This document shows positions 1 through 8,603 of a stretch of DNA of 64,000 nt, in pieces; the first letter of the stretch is position 1; every line of letters begins with the position of its first letter. Where the stretch lies: assembly GCA_965262255.1 (NCBI GenBank), contig OZ253505.1:2108001-2172000 (forward strand), read 5' to 3'. This stretch comes from JANQQC01 sp965262255. GTDB lineage: Bacteria > Pseudomonadota > Alphaproteobacteria > Caulobacterales > Hyphomonadaceae. Under the pieces are notes generated by a model. It worked only from the letters and a program-made list of their open reading frames with translations. It did no database searches and was not told the origin of the DNA. Made by a program: the position numbers and the translations under genes.

Positions 1-261
1 ATTTAGAGTTTCTTTCGAATCTCGAAGTCCGCCCTTTCCATCGACAATCCAGTCGCCATTATTCAGTTTTTGAATCTGAGTTCCGAGCTTCCTCATTGCA
101 TCGACTGTGTGCAACACATCCTCACCTTCCAAAATCCCAGAAAGCTTTGATTCTCCTCGCGCTAAAGCGGCAAATATAATTGCTCTATGAGAACAAGACT
201 TATCGCTAGGAGCTATTATTTCTCCTTGCATTCGATTGACCGGGTAAGATGTCCAAGTCAC
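1..261 (-). CDS. aroA: 3-phosphoshikimate 1-carboxyvinyltransferase (EPSP synthase), N-terminal part, cut by window edge
   Basis: The reverse strand reads into a clear EPSP synthase N-terminus. It has the phosphate-binding motif APSDKSCSHRA followed by a short helix, then a segment ending GILEGEDVLHTVDAMRKLG, which matches the family's first repeat. The enzyme transfers enolpyruvate to shikimate-3-phosphate in chorismate synthesis. Only about 87 residues lie in the window; the rest continues off the left edge. There is no in-frame ATG at the expected place. An in-frame stop sits at 289-291, and the possible starts are GTG at 261 or TTG at 276. I chose GTG, without a convincing ribosome binding site. 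The gene diverges from the FYDLN gene at 590. Confidence 0.85.
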   Translation of the reverse strand, partial: MTWTSYPVNRMQGEIIAPSDKSCSHRAIIFAALARGESKLSGILEGEDVLHTVDAMRKLGTQIQKLNNGDWIVDGKGGLRDSKETLN

Positions 262-589
262 AGGATTTCCGTTCAATTTGGCGGATAGTTAGAAGGCAGA
301 TTATAGATAGAATTTGCTAATTGTGTTATTCTTAGTTTATTGTATTATGCGGACTGTTTCGATGCGAGGTTCGCCTTGCCGAGAAGGGGAAGTTACAATA
401 GGCTCACGAAGGATGGATCGCCAGCGAATTCATGATCAAATTTTGTTAAATTAAATTCCGTCTGAGCCTAGAAAAATTCCAACAGAGCAATATCTCTGCA
501 ATATAATCTTTTATGTTTGAGATTAAACACTACCAAATTTTACGTGGCAAATGTCACAAGGTTAAGTCAACACACCAATGGAGAACTAC
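262..589. other. Divergent intergenic region between aroA and the FYDLN gene
   Basis: About 330 bases without a plausible gene. The stretch is AT-rich and should hold the promoters of the two divergent genes. I see no convincing -35/-10 pair, hairpin with T-run, or RNA gene. The 3' end carries GGAG six bases before a GTG at 590, which decides the start of the following gene. Confidence 0.4.
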
Positions 590-1120
590 GTGGCCAAAGA
601 TGAGTCAGTCGATCAGGAAATTTGTCCGAAATGCGAACAAGAACTGTGTCAATGTTCTCTAGGTGAGAAGCGTGTCTGCCCGGCATGCGAGACCAGATTT
701 TACGACCTTAACACTCGATCAAAAAAGCCAAAGTGTCCTCAGTGCGGTGAGGTATACACTCCCGATGATGTTGCCAACACAACGTTGAAAACAAAATCTG
801 AACTTGAAGCAGAAGGGGGTGTTTCTGACGATGTTGTGACCGATGATTATGTTTCTGATGACGTTGACGATAACGTCAAAGACGATAATGACCTTGATGA
901 CGAAGCCGAAGAAGAAGATGGGGATGTCGACGTGATTCCTGCGACAGATGAGGTAGAACTGAAAATTGAAGATGACGATGAGGAGGATGGCGGTGCTAAG
1001 CCACGAAAAAAATATTCTGATGTCAGTATAGGAGATGAGCTTGATACGGATATAATGGATGCGGACGACGATGATGAGGAGGATATAGAGTTAGATGGTA
1101 ACGGAACGGTGCCGAAATAG
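590..1120 (+). CDS. TIGR02300/FYDLN-acid family protein
   Basis: Recognised from the block ending CPACETRFYDLN followed by CPQCGEVY, a four-cysteine zinc-ribbon typical of this alphaproteobacterial family of unknown function. The second half is extremely acidic, with long Asp/Glu runs, as is usual for the family. I chose the GTG at 590 because GGAG lies six bases upstream and the protein then begins (M)AKDE, like the MAKPE starts of relatives; an ATG at 578 is the alternative. Unusual here is an extra Cys cluster (CPKCEQELCQC) before the family zinc-ribbon. The gene sits directly upstream of tRNA-Ala, a neighbourhood I have seen for this family. Function is unknown; a nucleic-acid or protein-binding role is only inferred. 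Confidence 0.85.
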   Translation: MAKDESVDQEICPKCEQELCQCSLGEKRVCPACETRFYDLNTRSKKPKCPQCGEVYTPDDVANTTLKTKSELEAEGGVSDDVVTDDYVSDDVDDNVKDDNDLDDEAEEEDGDVDVIPATDEVELKIEDDDEEDGGAKPRKKYSDVSIGDELDTDIMDADDDDEEDIELDGNGTVPK

Positions 1121-1132
1121 TCAACGCAAACA

Positions 1133-1208
<76 letters not shown>

Positions 1209-1281
1209 CATAAAATTACTCTAGTTCAACAGAAACTAGGTTTGACGATGCCATTCTTTTGAACATTGATAGTCAGGTTTA

Positions 1282-1773
1282 TTAATTCGTCTCTTCATTC
1301 AAAGAGCCGCAAAGAATGTCCATAAGTTCTTGTTCCGACTGCGCTTTCAGTAAATGCTCGCGGACGATTTTCTGTCGAAAGGCCCGGCTAACTTGCGCTA
1401 ATGCTCTTAAATGATCAGTATGCGAGGACTCCGGCGCGAGGATCATAAAAATTAGATTGCAGGGGCAGTTGTCGACCGCGTCAAAATCAACTCCCTCGCC
1501 GCTTAATCTGAGAAATGCCCCGACCGGAAACGTTATTTGTTCTAACCGAGCGTGCGGGATAGCTACACCATCGCCGACACCCGTCGATCCACTTCGTTCT
1601 CGCTCTAGAACCTTTTTCTGTATCTCTCGGGCATCACAAATGATATCGGTCGACTCACGCAAGCGATCAGAGAGTGCGACCGCTAACTCGGCAATCGCTT
1701 GCTTACGGCTGGAAATGTCGGGCAATGACATAACCACCCCATTTTTAAGCAGGCTGGATAAATTTACGCTCAT
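1282..1773 (-). CDS. ptsN: PTS IIA-like nitrogen regulatory protein EIIA-Ntr
   Basis: EIIA-Ntr is the terminal phospho-acceptor of the nitrogen PTS and regulates rather than transports. The PTS_EIIA type-2 domain covers the whole protein, with the phosphorylated His in GVAIPHARL and the family segment ending SHTDHLRALAQVSR. The open frame extends upstream to 1818 and into hpf, but ATG 1773 has an AAGGA-type site and gives a family-length protein of 163 residues starting MSVNLSSLL. It lies 14 bases downstream of hpf, the standard order after rpoN. The first enzyme of the same phosphorelay, PtsP, is encoded at 52.1-54.4 kb; the NPr carrier gene is not in the window. Confidence 0.93.
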   Translation of the reverse strand: MSVNLSSLLKNGVVMSLPDISSRKQAIAELAVALSDRLRESTDIICDAREIQKKVLERERSGSTGVGDGVAIPHARLEQITFPVGAFLRLSGEGVDFDAVDNCPCNLIFMILAPESSHTDHLRALAQVSRAFRQKIVREHLLKAQSEQELMDILCGSLNEETN

Positions 1774-1787
1774 CTCTTTGGTGTCCT

Positions 1788-2381
1788 TTAAGTCGACACC
1801 TCTGATGGATCTACCCAACCAATGTGACCATCTGCTCTTCGATAAACCATGTTGTGACGTTTGTTTGCTGCATTGCGAAACATTAGGGCGGGTACGTCGC
1901 TTAACTCTAACTGCATAACGGCTTCCGAGACGGCCATTGTGTGAACTGCCGTTGAGGTTTCAGCGATTGTTAGAACCGAATTTTTCTCTGACGTATTATC
2001 TTCTTGAGGTTCCTCTTCACTTTCATCCACTGAGCTCAATACATGATCGACTGCAGGTTCCGAAGGAAAGGGTGACCTGTCGGGGCGATGGTGATCTTTT
2101 AGCCTGCGTCGGTATCTTCGGATTCGTTTTTCAATTCTGTCTAAAGCGATTTCTAAAGCGGCATATGGATCAGTTGCCTGTCCTTTCGCTTGAAGTAATA
2201 TTCCCGAAGGTAAGTGTACATTGCAATCGACTTCAAGCAAATGTCCCTGTTTAGAGACGGTTACGCGAGCCTGTCCAGTACGCTCACAATATTTTGAGAC
2301 AACCGCTTCAAGATCATCGGCGATTTTCTGCTTGAGTGCCGATCCAAGATCCATTTGTTTGCCGGCTATATTGATTTGCAC
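1788..2381 (-). CDS. hpf: Long-form ribosome hibernation promoting factor
   Basis: A 197-residue protein with the N-terminal HPF/RaiA ribosome-binding domain (about residues 1-95, ending in the basic KRIRRYRRRLKDH), a linker, and the C-terminal dimerisation domain (FRNAANKRHNMVYRRADG, then IGWVDP). This is the long form that dimerises 70S ribosomes in stationary phase. The start is GTG at 2381, supported by AGGAG seven bases upstream. In alphaproteobacteria hpf normally follows rpoN directly; here about 2.6 kb of mobile-element debris lies between them, so hpf-ptsN may have needed a new promoter within 2382-2560. Confidence 0.93.
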   Translation of the reverse strand: MQINIAGKQMDLGSALKQKIADDLEAVVSKYCERTGQARVTVSKQGHLLEVDCNVHLPSGILLQAKGQATDPYAALEIALDRIEKRIRRYRRRLKDHHRPDRSPFPSEPAVDHVLSSVDESEEEPQEDNTSEKNSVLTIAETSTAVHTMAVSEAVMQLELSDVPALMFRNAANKRHNMVYRRADGHIGWVDPSEVST

Positions 2382-2604
2382 TAAAGGCTCCTGTTAAAAA
2401 TTGTAGAGGTAAAGAGCGTTCCGAATTGTCGGGATTCGAGGTTTAACCGATGGCCAATTGGCGCAGTTTGGTTTTTAGTAATTCCCTCTCAATTATAATG
2501 AGAAAAACACAATATACCGAACGCGGGAATAGTCAAACAAGAAATTTCGATTATGCGACCAAAAGTCTGGAAATTCATTTTTTGCTTGTTATAAATTAGT
2601 CATT

Positions 2605-3771
2605 CTAGGAAATATGTTTACGGTTTTGGCTTGTCCATTTTTCGTTGATTTCGGCGACAACAGCAGTTACGAGTCATAACAAGGAAGCCTCGTTGGGGAA
2701 TATCCATATTTTAGGGGTTCTTCGTTTTATTTGTTGATTGACGGCGCGTTCAATGAGGTTAGGGGTTCTCATATTTCTTCGATGCAGTTGCGGAATGGCG
2801 AACACAGTGAGACTTTCCGGAACGTTGATCTCGAGCCACTCAGCGAGTTTCGGAGCGATTTTAGAATACTTAACGATAAGTTCTTTTAAGGCCTCCTGAG
2901 CCTGCTGTAGATTATTAGCGTTGTAGACTGTTCTGAGTTCCGCGCCGATAGACTTTTTGATTTTTCAGAATGGGCGTGTCGAACAGCGTTTTGCGAGAGA
3001 TGGAACTGGCAGCGTTGCGACTTAGCCTCGGTAAACACGGCCTTACGTGCCATTTTAAGGCCAGCGTGGTCATCAGTAACAATATACTCGACCCCACACA
3101 GTTTTCGTTCAACAAGGCTTTCTAGGAATGTTCTCCAATGTATATCTGCTTCTGAGTAAGACACAGAAACGCCGAGAACGGAGCGCCGGCCTTGCCGATC
3201 AATGCCGATGGCAGAAAGGACGGCGATATCCTGAATAACGCCGTTAAGGCTCATTTTCTCGTCACGAGCATCAAGGATAAGATAAGGTAACTCACCCTGT
3301 TCTTCGGTTTCTCCAAGCCTCAAACTGCTCGTCTAACATCTTGTTGGCTTTCGACACTTGGTTTGAGGACAAGGTCTCGGTGCCGAATTACGTAAAGGTG
3401 GTTTCAACATTACGAGTAGAAACGCCTTGGAAGTAGTACTCCGTTGCCGCACTCAGCATAGCTTGACTACTGCGCTGACCACGCGCCAACGTGCGCGGAT
3501 AGAACGGAGTATCTCTATGATTGGCCGTTTTCGGAACTTGCACATCCAGCATTCCAACTTGAGTCGCTAGACGTTTCGGCTTGTAACCGTTGGCATAACC
3601 ACGACGGTTCTCGCCGGTTTGCTCGTAGTGTTCTGCACCGAGGAACTGCTCCCGTTCCATTCGCATGACGACGTTAAAGACCATCTCCAAGATCTCCTTA
3701 AAGGGAAACTCCCTTTCGCGATAGAATTGCTTCATAAAAGCCTTCATTAGGTTATAATCATCGTTGTCCAT
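2605..3771 (-). pseudogene. IS256-family (Transposase_mut) transposase, multiply disrupted
   Basis: The N-terminal third reads cleanly from ATG 3771 (MDNDDYNLMKAFM, then MEREQFLGAEHYEQTGENRR). It is then cut by a TAA at 3388-3390. The frame continues as KANKMLDEQFEAWRNRRTG and shifts near 3300 into ELPYLILDARDEK. The catalytic region follows (VTDDHAGLKMARK with CQFHL), and there is a second frameshift near 2955 into a frame reading ELRTVYNAN. The end of that frame has FAIPQLHRRNMRTPNLIERA, which is the family C-terminus, followed by an in-frame TGA near 2675. The last readable codons stop at TAG 2605. At least two nonsense codons and two frameshifts make it inactive. Confidence 0.88.
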
Positions 3772-3840
3772 TTCTGTTCTTCTGAATAGATGTTTAACTG
3801 AACCCCTATTGAGGGTAGCAGATTTTGACGATCAATTCTT

Positions 3841-3858
3841 GGGGATTTTAGAATCCCC
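3841..3858. repeat. Short perfect hairpin inside the IS right end
   Basis: GGGGATT and AATCCCC form a seven-pair stem around TTAG. No T-run follows on either strand, so it is not a good Rho-independent terminator. Its position between the transposase start and the presumed terminal repeat suggests a structural part of the element. Confidence 0.5.
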
Positions 3859-3911
3859 CGGAATCGAATTCCAAATTTCAATTTCCAGACCGATCATTAC
3901 ACTATCCTTAA

Positions 3912-4211
3912 TCTTACAGTACCTTTCTTAACGATACTATCACAGTTGTTATCACGCTCACTACTGATTTAGCATTTCAGTATCCTACAGTCGTTAATGG
4001 CGAGGCGATCGTTGAGCATGATCCTGAAAGTGTCAAAGATATGGTACATGCTGTTCTAGTTGTGGGTTATGGAGAAATCAAAAACAGGAAATACTTCAAG
4101 GTGTTGAATTCATGGAGAAAGAATTGGGGAAGTAATGGTTTCGCTTGGCTCAGTGAAAAGTTTTTAGAAGTTAATGCCGATGAAATGCTTAGATTGCAGT
4201 TAGAAAGATAG
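3912..4211 (+). pseudogene. C-terminal fragment of a papain-like (C1A) cysteine peptidase
   Basis: A frame open from just after a TAA at 3909 to TAG 4209-4211 carries the second half of a C1A peptidase: the catalytic His in HAVLVVGYG and the catalytic Asn in FKVLNSWRKNWGSNGFAW. The catalytic Cys half is missing, and the only internal ATG (4041) would start inside the domain. The fragment begins about 20 bases from the presumed IS end at 3890, so the insertion or a following deletion probably removed the 5' half. Papain-like genes are uncommon in bacterial core regions, so this is likely an accessory gene stump. Confidence 0.75.
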
Positions 4212-5049
4212 ATTCATTTGATTTTGTTGAGGTTTGTTTAAACAGCCTAGAACTCGCAATATCCGAGTTGATTTTGAGACGGGCTAGTACTTACTTTGTG
4301 AATTATAGTGGGGTTAACTGTTCTTTTCAGCAAACAGATGCGAGGAATCTTGATTGATTCGGAGGTGGAGCATTCTATAAGGCCTCACTACTCCGTTGAA
4401 CGCGATCCAATTTGTTCGCGTATAGCGGTGTGTCGACAGAACCCGATATCGTTGAAGCAACCAATTTGAAAGCGCCTGATGTGTTAGGATCACCGTCAGG
4501 TTACTATTCCTGAAACCCAATCTCGCCAACCCGATGCCCCCAACCCCCTTAGAGCAATGCTTCGCTTTCCAGACGAACGACCATATCAAACAACTGCTCC
4601 GACAGTTCCTTAAACGAAGTGAGATTTCCTTGAGACTGCAAATCCATCGCGTCTTATTGACGTTTATAATCTTCTACGCTCATTGATAGGCTCCTAAGAG
4701 GGATTAAGACGTTTTTTCCCCAAATTTGAATTTCCGACTTAGTCCTACAGTACCAACGAAAAATCATCGTTCTTGATACTCTTGCATTGATTCTCTCAAC
4801 AATTGCGACGATTTGGCACCAACAATTAGGAGTAACTGCCAGACAAGTTAAAAATTTGGCTTGCAAATCTAAAATTTCGTTCTGAACGAAGAGATTTTGC
4901 CCTCAGAATGATGGTTCATTCCCTGTACAGCGTATAAACGTACCTGTCTAAATCTTTTTCGTTTAGCCTCTCAGAGTCCTCTTATTAGGTTACATTACAG
5001 TCAGCGAATTGCCGATTCTCTATTCATCCTTTACGAGAATGAACAACCA
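4212..5049. other. Degenerate region upstream of the hpf junction, no intact gene
   Basis: About 840 bases between the peptidase stump and the end of rpoN. On the minus strand an AGGAG-preceded ATG at 4683 opens MSVEDYKRQ and stops at once. The same direction shows short coding-like stretches (for example FKELSEQLFDMVVRLESEAL near 4560-4620), broken by stops and frame changes. An element resembling the presumed IS end recurs at 4728-4738 (GAATTTCCGAC), and TCCTACAGTACC at 4744-4755 resembles TCTTACAGTACC at 3912-3923. I read this as remains of a second mobile element but cannot name it. Confidence 0.4.
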
Positions 5050-6495
5050 TCAATTTTGCTTCACCATTAATAATCTTCGGCGATCATTCGATGAAGGTAT
5101 CCCAAGAGTTTCTCGGTACTTTGTTACGGTTCGCCGCGATATTGAGGTTCCCGCTTGCTTCAACCTAATTGCGATTTGATTATCGGAAAGAATCGTTCTC
5201 GGCGACTCGGCACTAATTAGAAGCTTTATCTGTTCTTTCACTGCTTGTGAAGATTTGTCCTCACTGGTTGAAGTCGAAACAGTTGCGCGAGAAAAAAAGA
5301 AGTTGAATGGAAGGGTTCCTCTTGGGGTCGCGATAAATTTGTCAGCGATGGCTCTGCTGATCGTAGACTCGTGTAACGCTAGTTTTTTGGCAACTTGTCG
5401 CGCCGTTAAAGCTTTAAACTCTGTCAATCCATTACGTAGATAAGGTGTCTGATGATAGACAATTTCGATGGCGACCCGAAGAATCGTAATTGCGCGGCGA
5501 TTAATGGCTTCGATCAGCCAGTTCGCCCTTGAAGTATGGGTCTCAATGTATTGGTCTAAGTTTGCATCCGATTGTCTTGGTTTGATTTGAGAAACATAGT
5601 CTTGGTCGATAAACACGTTGGGAAACGCCTCTGGGTTTAGGTCTACCGAGTAAGTTTTGTCTTGATTCGCCCCGACTATTACGTCAGGTGTTACATTTGT
5701 TGCATTGATCCAGGTATTGGGGTCGAATGGTCTAGATGATAGCTGTTTTAAAATTTTGACTGCGTCTTGAACGTCCTCTCGTTCTAATCCCGTTTCCGAT
5801 TTAATGCTTTCCCAGTCTTTGGAAGCAACACGTTCCAAATTATCGATAACAAGCTCCATTCGTTTACCAAATTGTTTCATTTCTACGAGCTGAAGCTTGT
5901 AACATTCCTGTAAATCTCTAGCCATTACACCTGTGGGTTCAAAATTTTGGCAACAAGAGAGAACACGTTCAACTTTCTCCGTCGAAACATTACAAATGCT
6001 AGCGATCTTTTCAAGTTCTATGCGAAGGTAACCCACTTCGTCGGTGTTCTCAATTAGTTGAAATGCAATTGCTCGTTCCTCAGAGTTGAAATTTTCTAGC
6101 AGGACTTGTTTAACAAGCGTCTCGTGAAGAGATTGAGGATGATCGGCGATGAGGTCTAATCGCTCGACTATACCGTTTTCGCTTTTAGCTCCAGAAAATT
6201 CCGGTATATCACCTCCTTGCCAATCTTCATTATTGTTGTCAATTAGTTCCAATCCTGAGACGATGTTTTGATAGATATCGGAATCCGAGTCGTCTCTGTC
6301 TTCTGGGGATTCTTGGGAAGAAGATACAGTGTCAAACTCTCCCTCAGTTAGTAAGGGATTCTCGGCTAATTCGGTTTTAACAAAATTGGCTAATTCGAGG
6401 CTTGACATGCCTAAGAGCCGTATAGCCTCTTGAACTTTCGCTTGAACAACTGTGCCTTGTGTACGGCGAATAATGGCGCGTTGTTGCGGTTTCAT
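5050..6495 (-). CDS. rpoN: RNA polymerase sigma-54 factor
   Basis: 481 residues with the three sigma-54 parts. Region I is at the N-terminus (EAIRLLGMSSLELANFVK, then ELAENPLL). An acidic region II follows, then the core-binding domain. The central HTH/-12 region reads ESTISRAIADKFIATPRG, and the C-terminal RpoN box is ISRRTVTKYRETLGI, matching the -24 recognition element. It directs transcription from -24/-12 promoters with AAA+ activators. Its start lies three bases after lptB, so it is translated from the lpt operon. Region I is more basic and less Gln-rich than in enterics. No sigma-54 activator gene is visible in the window. Confidence 0.96.
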   Translation of the reverse strand: MKPQQRAIIRRTQGTVVQAKVQEAIRLLGMSSLELANFVKTELAENPLLTEGEFDTVSSSQESPEDRDDSDSDIYQNIVSGLELIDNNNEDWQGGDIPEFSGAKSENGIVERLDLIADHPQSLHETLVKQVLLENFNSEERAIAFQLIENTDEVGYLRIELEKIASICNVSTEKVERVLSCCQNFEPTGVMARDLQECYKLQLVEMKQFGKRMELVIDNLERVASKDWESIKSETGLEREDVQDAVKILKQLSSRPFDPNTWINATNVTPDVIVGANQDKTYSVDLNPEAFPNVFIDQDYVSQIKPRQSDANLDQYIETHTSRANWLIEAINRRAITILRVAIEIVYHQTPYLRNGLTEFKALTARQVAKKLALHESTISRAIADKFIATPRGTLPFNFFFSRATVSTSTSEDKSSQAVKEQIKLLISAESPRTILSDNQIAIRLKQAGTSISRRTVTKYRETLGIPSSNDRRRLLMVKQN

Positions 6496-6498
6496 CTT

Positions 6499-7245
6499 TT
6501 AATGCCGCGCCGAAAAACCTTCTCCCAAATAAACCCGGCGCACCTCTGGATTTTCAACAATTTCGTCTGGCTTACCCTCAAAAAGCACCTTTCCTTCACT
6601 AATAATATAGGCGCGATCGACGATATTAAGCGTTTCGCGAACTTGATGGTCTGTAATGAGTACACCGAGCCCTCGATCTTTAAGATAATGAACGAGTTCG
6701 GAAATTTCTGAAACAGCCACTGGATCGATGCCTGTAAAAGGTTCATCTAGCAAGATAAATGAGGGTCTTGAACCAAGCGCTCGGGCTATTTCAACGCGGC
6801 GGCGTTCGCCTCCCGACAGCGAAAGAGCTGTTTGTTTTGCTAAGTGTTCAATATGTAGTTCGCTCAGTAGCACTCTGACTTGTTCGGCTTGCGCGGTTGT
6901 ATCTTTTTCGACAAGTTCAACGACGGCAAGAACGTTTTCTTCAACATTCATACCGCGGAATATCGAGGCTTCTTGCGGTAAGTAACCGAGTCCCAATCGA
7001 GCACGTTGATACATTGGGAATCGCGTAACATCTTCGCCATCAATATAAATTTTACCGCCATCAACTCGGATTAATCCGGTAATCATATAGAAACAAGTCG
7101 TCTTACCTGCGCCATTCGGGCCAAGCAGACCAACAATTTCTCCACGTTTAAGCGAGAGCGACACATCCTTGATCACCTGACGTCGTCCTAACGACTTCTC
7201 CAGTGACTGAACACTGAGTCCCTCAGAAAATTCTTCATCGTCCAT
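6499..7245 (-). CDS. lptB: LPS export ABC transporter ATP-binding protein
   Basis: A 248-residue ABC ATPase with Walker A GPNGAGKTT, Q-loop YLPQE, signature LSGGERRRVE, Walker B FILLDEP and switch His in ITDHQVRE. This motif set and the gene order lptC-lptA-lptB-rpoN identify LptB, which powers lipopolysaccharide extraction from the inner membrane together with LptFG (not in this window). It is 19 bases downstream of lptA and 3 bases upstream of rpoN. Confidence 0.96.
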   Translation of the reverse strand: MDDEEFSEGLSVQSLEKSLGRRQVIKDVSLSLKRGEIVGLLGPNGAGKTTCFYMITGLIRVDGGKIYIDGEDVTRFPMYQRARLGLGYLPQEASIFRGMNVEENVLAVVELVEKDTTAQAEQVRVLLSELHIEHLAKQTALSLSGGERRRVEIARALGSRPSFILLDEPFTGIDPVAVSEISELVHYLKDRGLGVLITDHQVRETLNIVDRAYIISEGKVLFEGKPDEIVENPEVRRVYLGEGFSARH

Positions 7246-7264
7246 TTTAAAAACATTCCAAAAA

Positions 7265-7801
7265 TTAGGGTGTATCAGAATTGTCAGGTTGTGAACTGGA
7301 ATTTGGAGTAATCAACATTCTAACTCTGTCTTCGCACCCGTTAAGCCAAGACTGGCCGTCGCCGATCCTAATCTCAAGCTCGCACCCGGTTGCGATATCG
7401 TCGCCGTATGCTATCACAACGTCACCTTTAAGTGTGATGATGTCTGTCTCCGTGAGATACACCCCCGAATTGGCGCGCACCTTAATATCAGGAGTTACAT
7501 AGTATACTTCTCCATCGGCGCGAATAGACACTAGATTTTCAAAATTGCTACCAATTCCGTTAGAAATCTTAGATTTACCTGTCCCACTATATTTGAATAC
7601 GACTGAACTAGCACCTAATCTGGAATCGTCTTGAACAATATCTACGTCGCCGCTCAGCACTACTTCACGAAGTTTCTCTTTTAGAACGGTGGATTGCGCT
7701 TGAACCTGCAATTCGCCGCCCTCCCGAGAAAGTTGGGCATAAGCGTACGGCACCATACTAGCTACCGAGATGATCAAGAAGCATATGAACAGTTTAATCA
7801 T
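7265..7801 (-). CDS. lptA: LPS transport periplasmic protein LptA (OstA-like)
   Basis: 178 residues beginning with a signal peptide (MIKLFICFLIISVASMVP, cleavage likely after YAYA). The OstA/LptA jelly-roll follows, with repeating strands such as LREVVLSGDVDIVQDDSRLG and ITLKGDVVIAYGDDI. It forms the periplasmic bridge that carries LPS from LptC to LptD. Position between lptC and lptB supports the call. Sequence conservation in this family is weak, so identification leans on fold pattern and context. Confidence 0.9.
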   Translation of the reverse strand: MIKLFICFLIISVASMVPYAYAQLSREGGELQVQAQSTVLKEKLREVVLSGDVDIVQDDSRLGASSVVFKYSGTGKSKISNGIGSNFENLVSIRADGEVYYVTPDIKVRANSGVYLTETDIITLKGDVVIAYGDDIATGCELEIRIGDGQSWLNGCEDRVRMLITPNSSSQPDNSDTP

Positions 7802-7814
7802 CAGACGGGGTCAC

Positions 7815-8507
7815 CTAGTTATCACTAGCCGCTTCTGAGTTTTCGTCATCGTTAATTTTTTTATCAGAAACGGGTTTAAGAGTGATTGATACGTTTCCTT
7901 TGAACGCGACCTCATCTCCCCCTTTTAGCACTTCATAGGTATCCGATCTTATGTTTCCGAGAGGCCCAGACCCTTCCAGAATCTTAAATCCTTCCACCCG
8001 ACCGTCTTCAATTAAGATTCGTGCGTCAGATGTCATCAGTATGTAGCCGGAAGTATCATTCCCGATTTCTACACCGTCAAACAACTCGATGACTTGTGTT
8101 TCGCGATTATAGTTTCCCGAGGCTGCTTTGACCGACGAGCCGGAGTTATCTGTTAGCTTGGGGTTTTTGAGGTTGACCAGGTCAGAGTCGGATCGAGTCG
8201 CTTGATCGGCAATCAAGACAAAAACGTCGCCGGAACTAGAACGCCCCGTAATACGAGGATTTTTCATAGTAATGACATCGTTTGAGCGATATGCCGCGGG
8301 CGAGGAGGCGGACGCATAAACAGTTGATTGGACAAGTTCATAAGCCAGCGCTCCGATAGAGGCGAGAGCTCCCAATACCAATGTAAACCGTATGACGTAC
8401 ACAAGCCAAGAATGTTGCTGGGCCTGTTTAAGCGTGAGTTGACGAAGCGGTGCCCACAATTCAACGGACGTAGGTGTTTCGTCATATTGTGTAGATACTT
8501 CCGACAT
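7815..8507 (-). CDS. lptC: LPS export system protein LptC
   Basis: 230 residues. A cytoplasmic N-terminus of about 38 residues precedes one transmembrane helix (FTLVLGALASIGALAYELV). A periplasmic LptC-type beta fold follows, with characteristic strands such as SGNYNRETQVIELFDGVEI and SDTYEVLKGGDEVAFKGNV. It anchors LptA to the LptBFG complex. It is the first gene of the lptC-lptA-lptB-rpoN operon, with 13 bases to lptA. Confidence 0.92.
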   Translation of the reverse strand: MSEVSTQYDETPTSVELWAPLRQLTLKQAQQHSWLVYVIRFTLVLGALASIGALAYELVQSTVYASASSPAAYRSNDVITMKNPRITGRSSSGDVFVLIADQATRSDSDLVNLKNPKLTDNSGSSVKAASGNYNRETQVIELFDGVEIGNDTSGYILMTSDARILIEDGRVEGFKILEGSGPLGNIRSDTYEVLKGGDEVAFKGNVSITLKPVSDKKINDDENSEAASDN

Positions 8508-8603
8508 GTCGTTACCTTAAAGTGGAACGCCTTAAATGTTCCTGAAATGAATTTTCGTCAATTCTACCAAACAATGTGCCAGTGTTGTGGCAATTTTCGG
8601 AAA

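Larger units (their letters stand above)
2565..3890 (-). mobile_element. Decayed IS256-family insertion sequence
   Basis: About 1.33 kb, the usual size of IS256-type elements, containing a broken Transposase_mut gene. An 11-bp inverted repeat brackets it: GTCTGGAAATT at 2565-2575 and its exact reverse complement AATTTCCAGAC at 3880-3890. I take these as remains of the terminal inverted repeats, but I cannot confirm the exact ends or a target duplication. A short hairpin lies inside the right end (3841-3858). The element sits between rpoN and hpf, which are adjacent in most relatives. Confidence 0.7.

Noticed and set aside
3841..3858. Rho-independent terminator
   Set aside because: Hairpin is good but no T-run follows on either strand.
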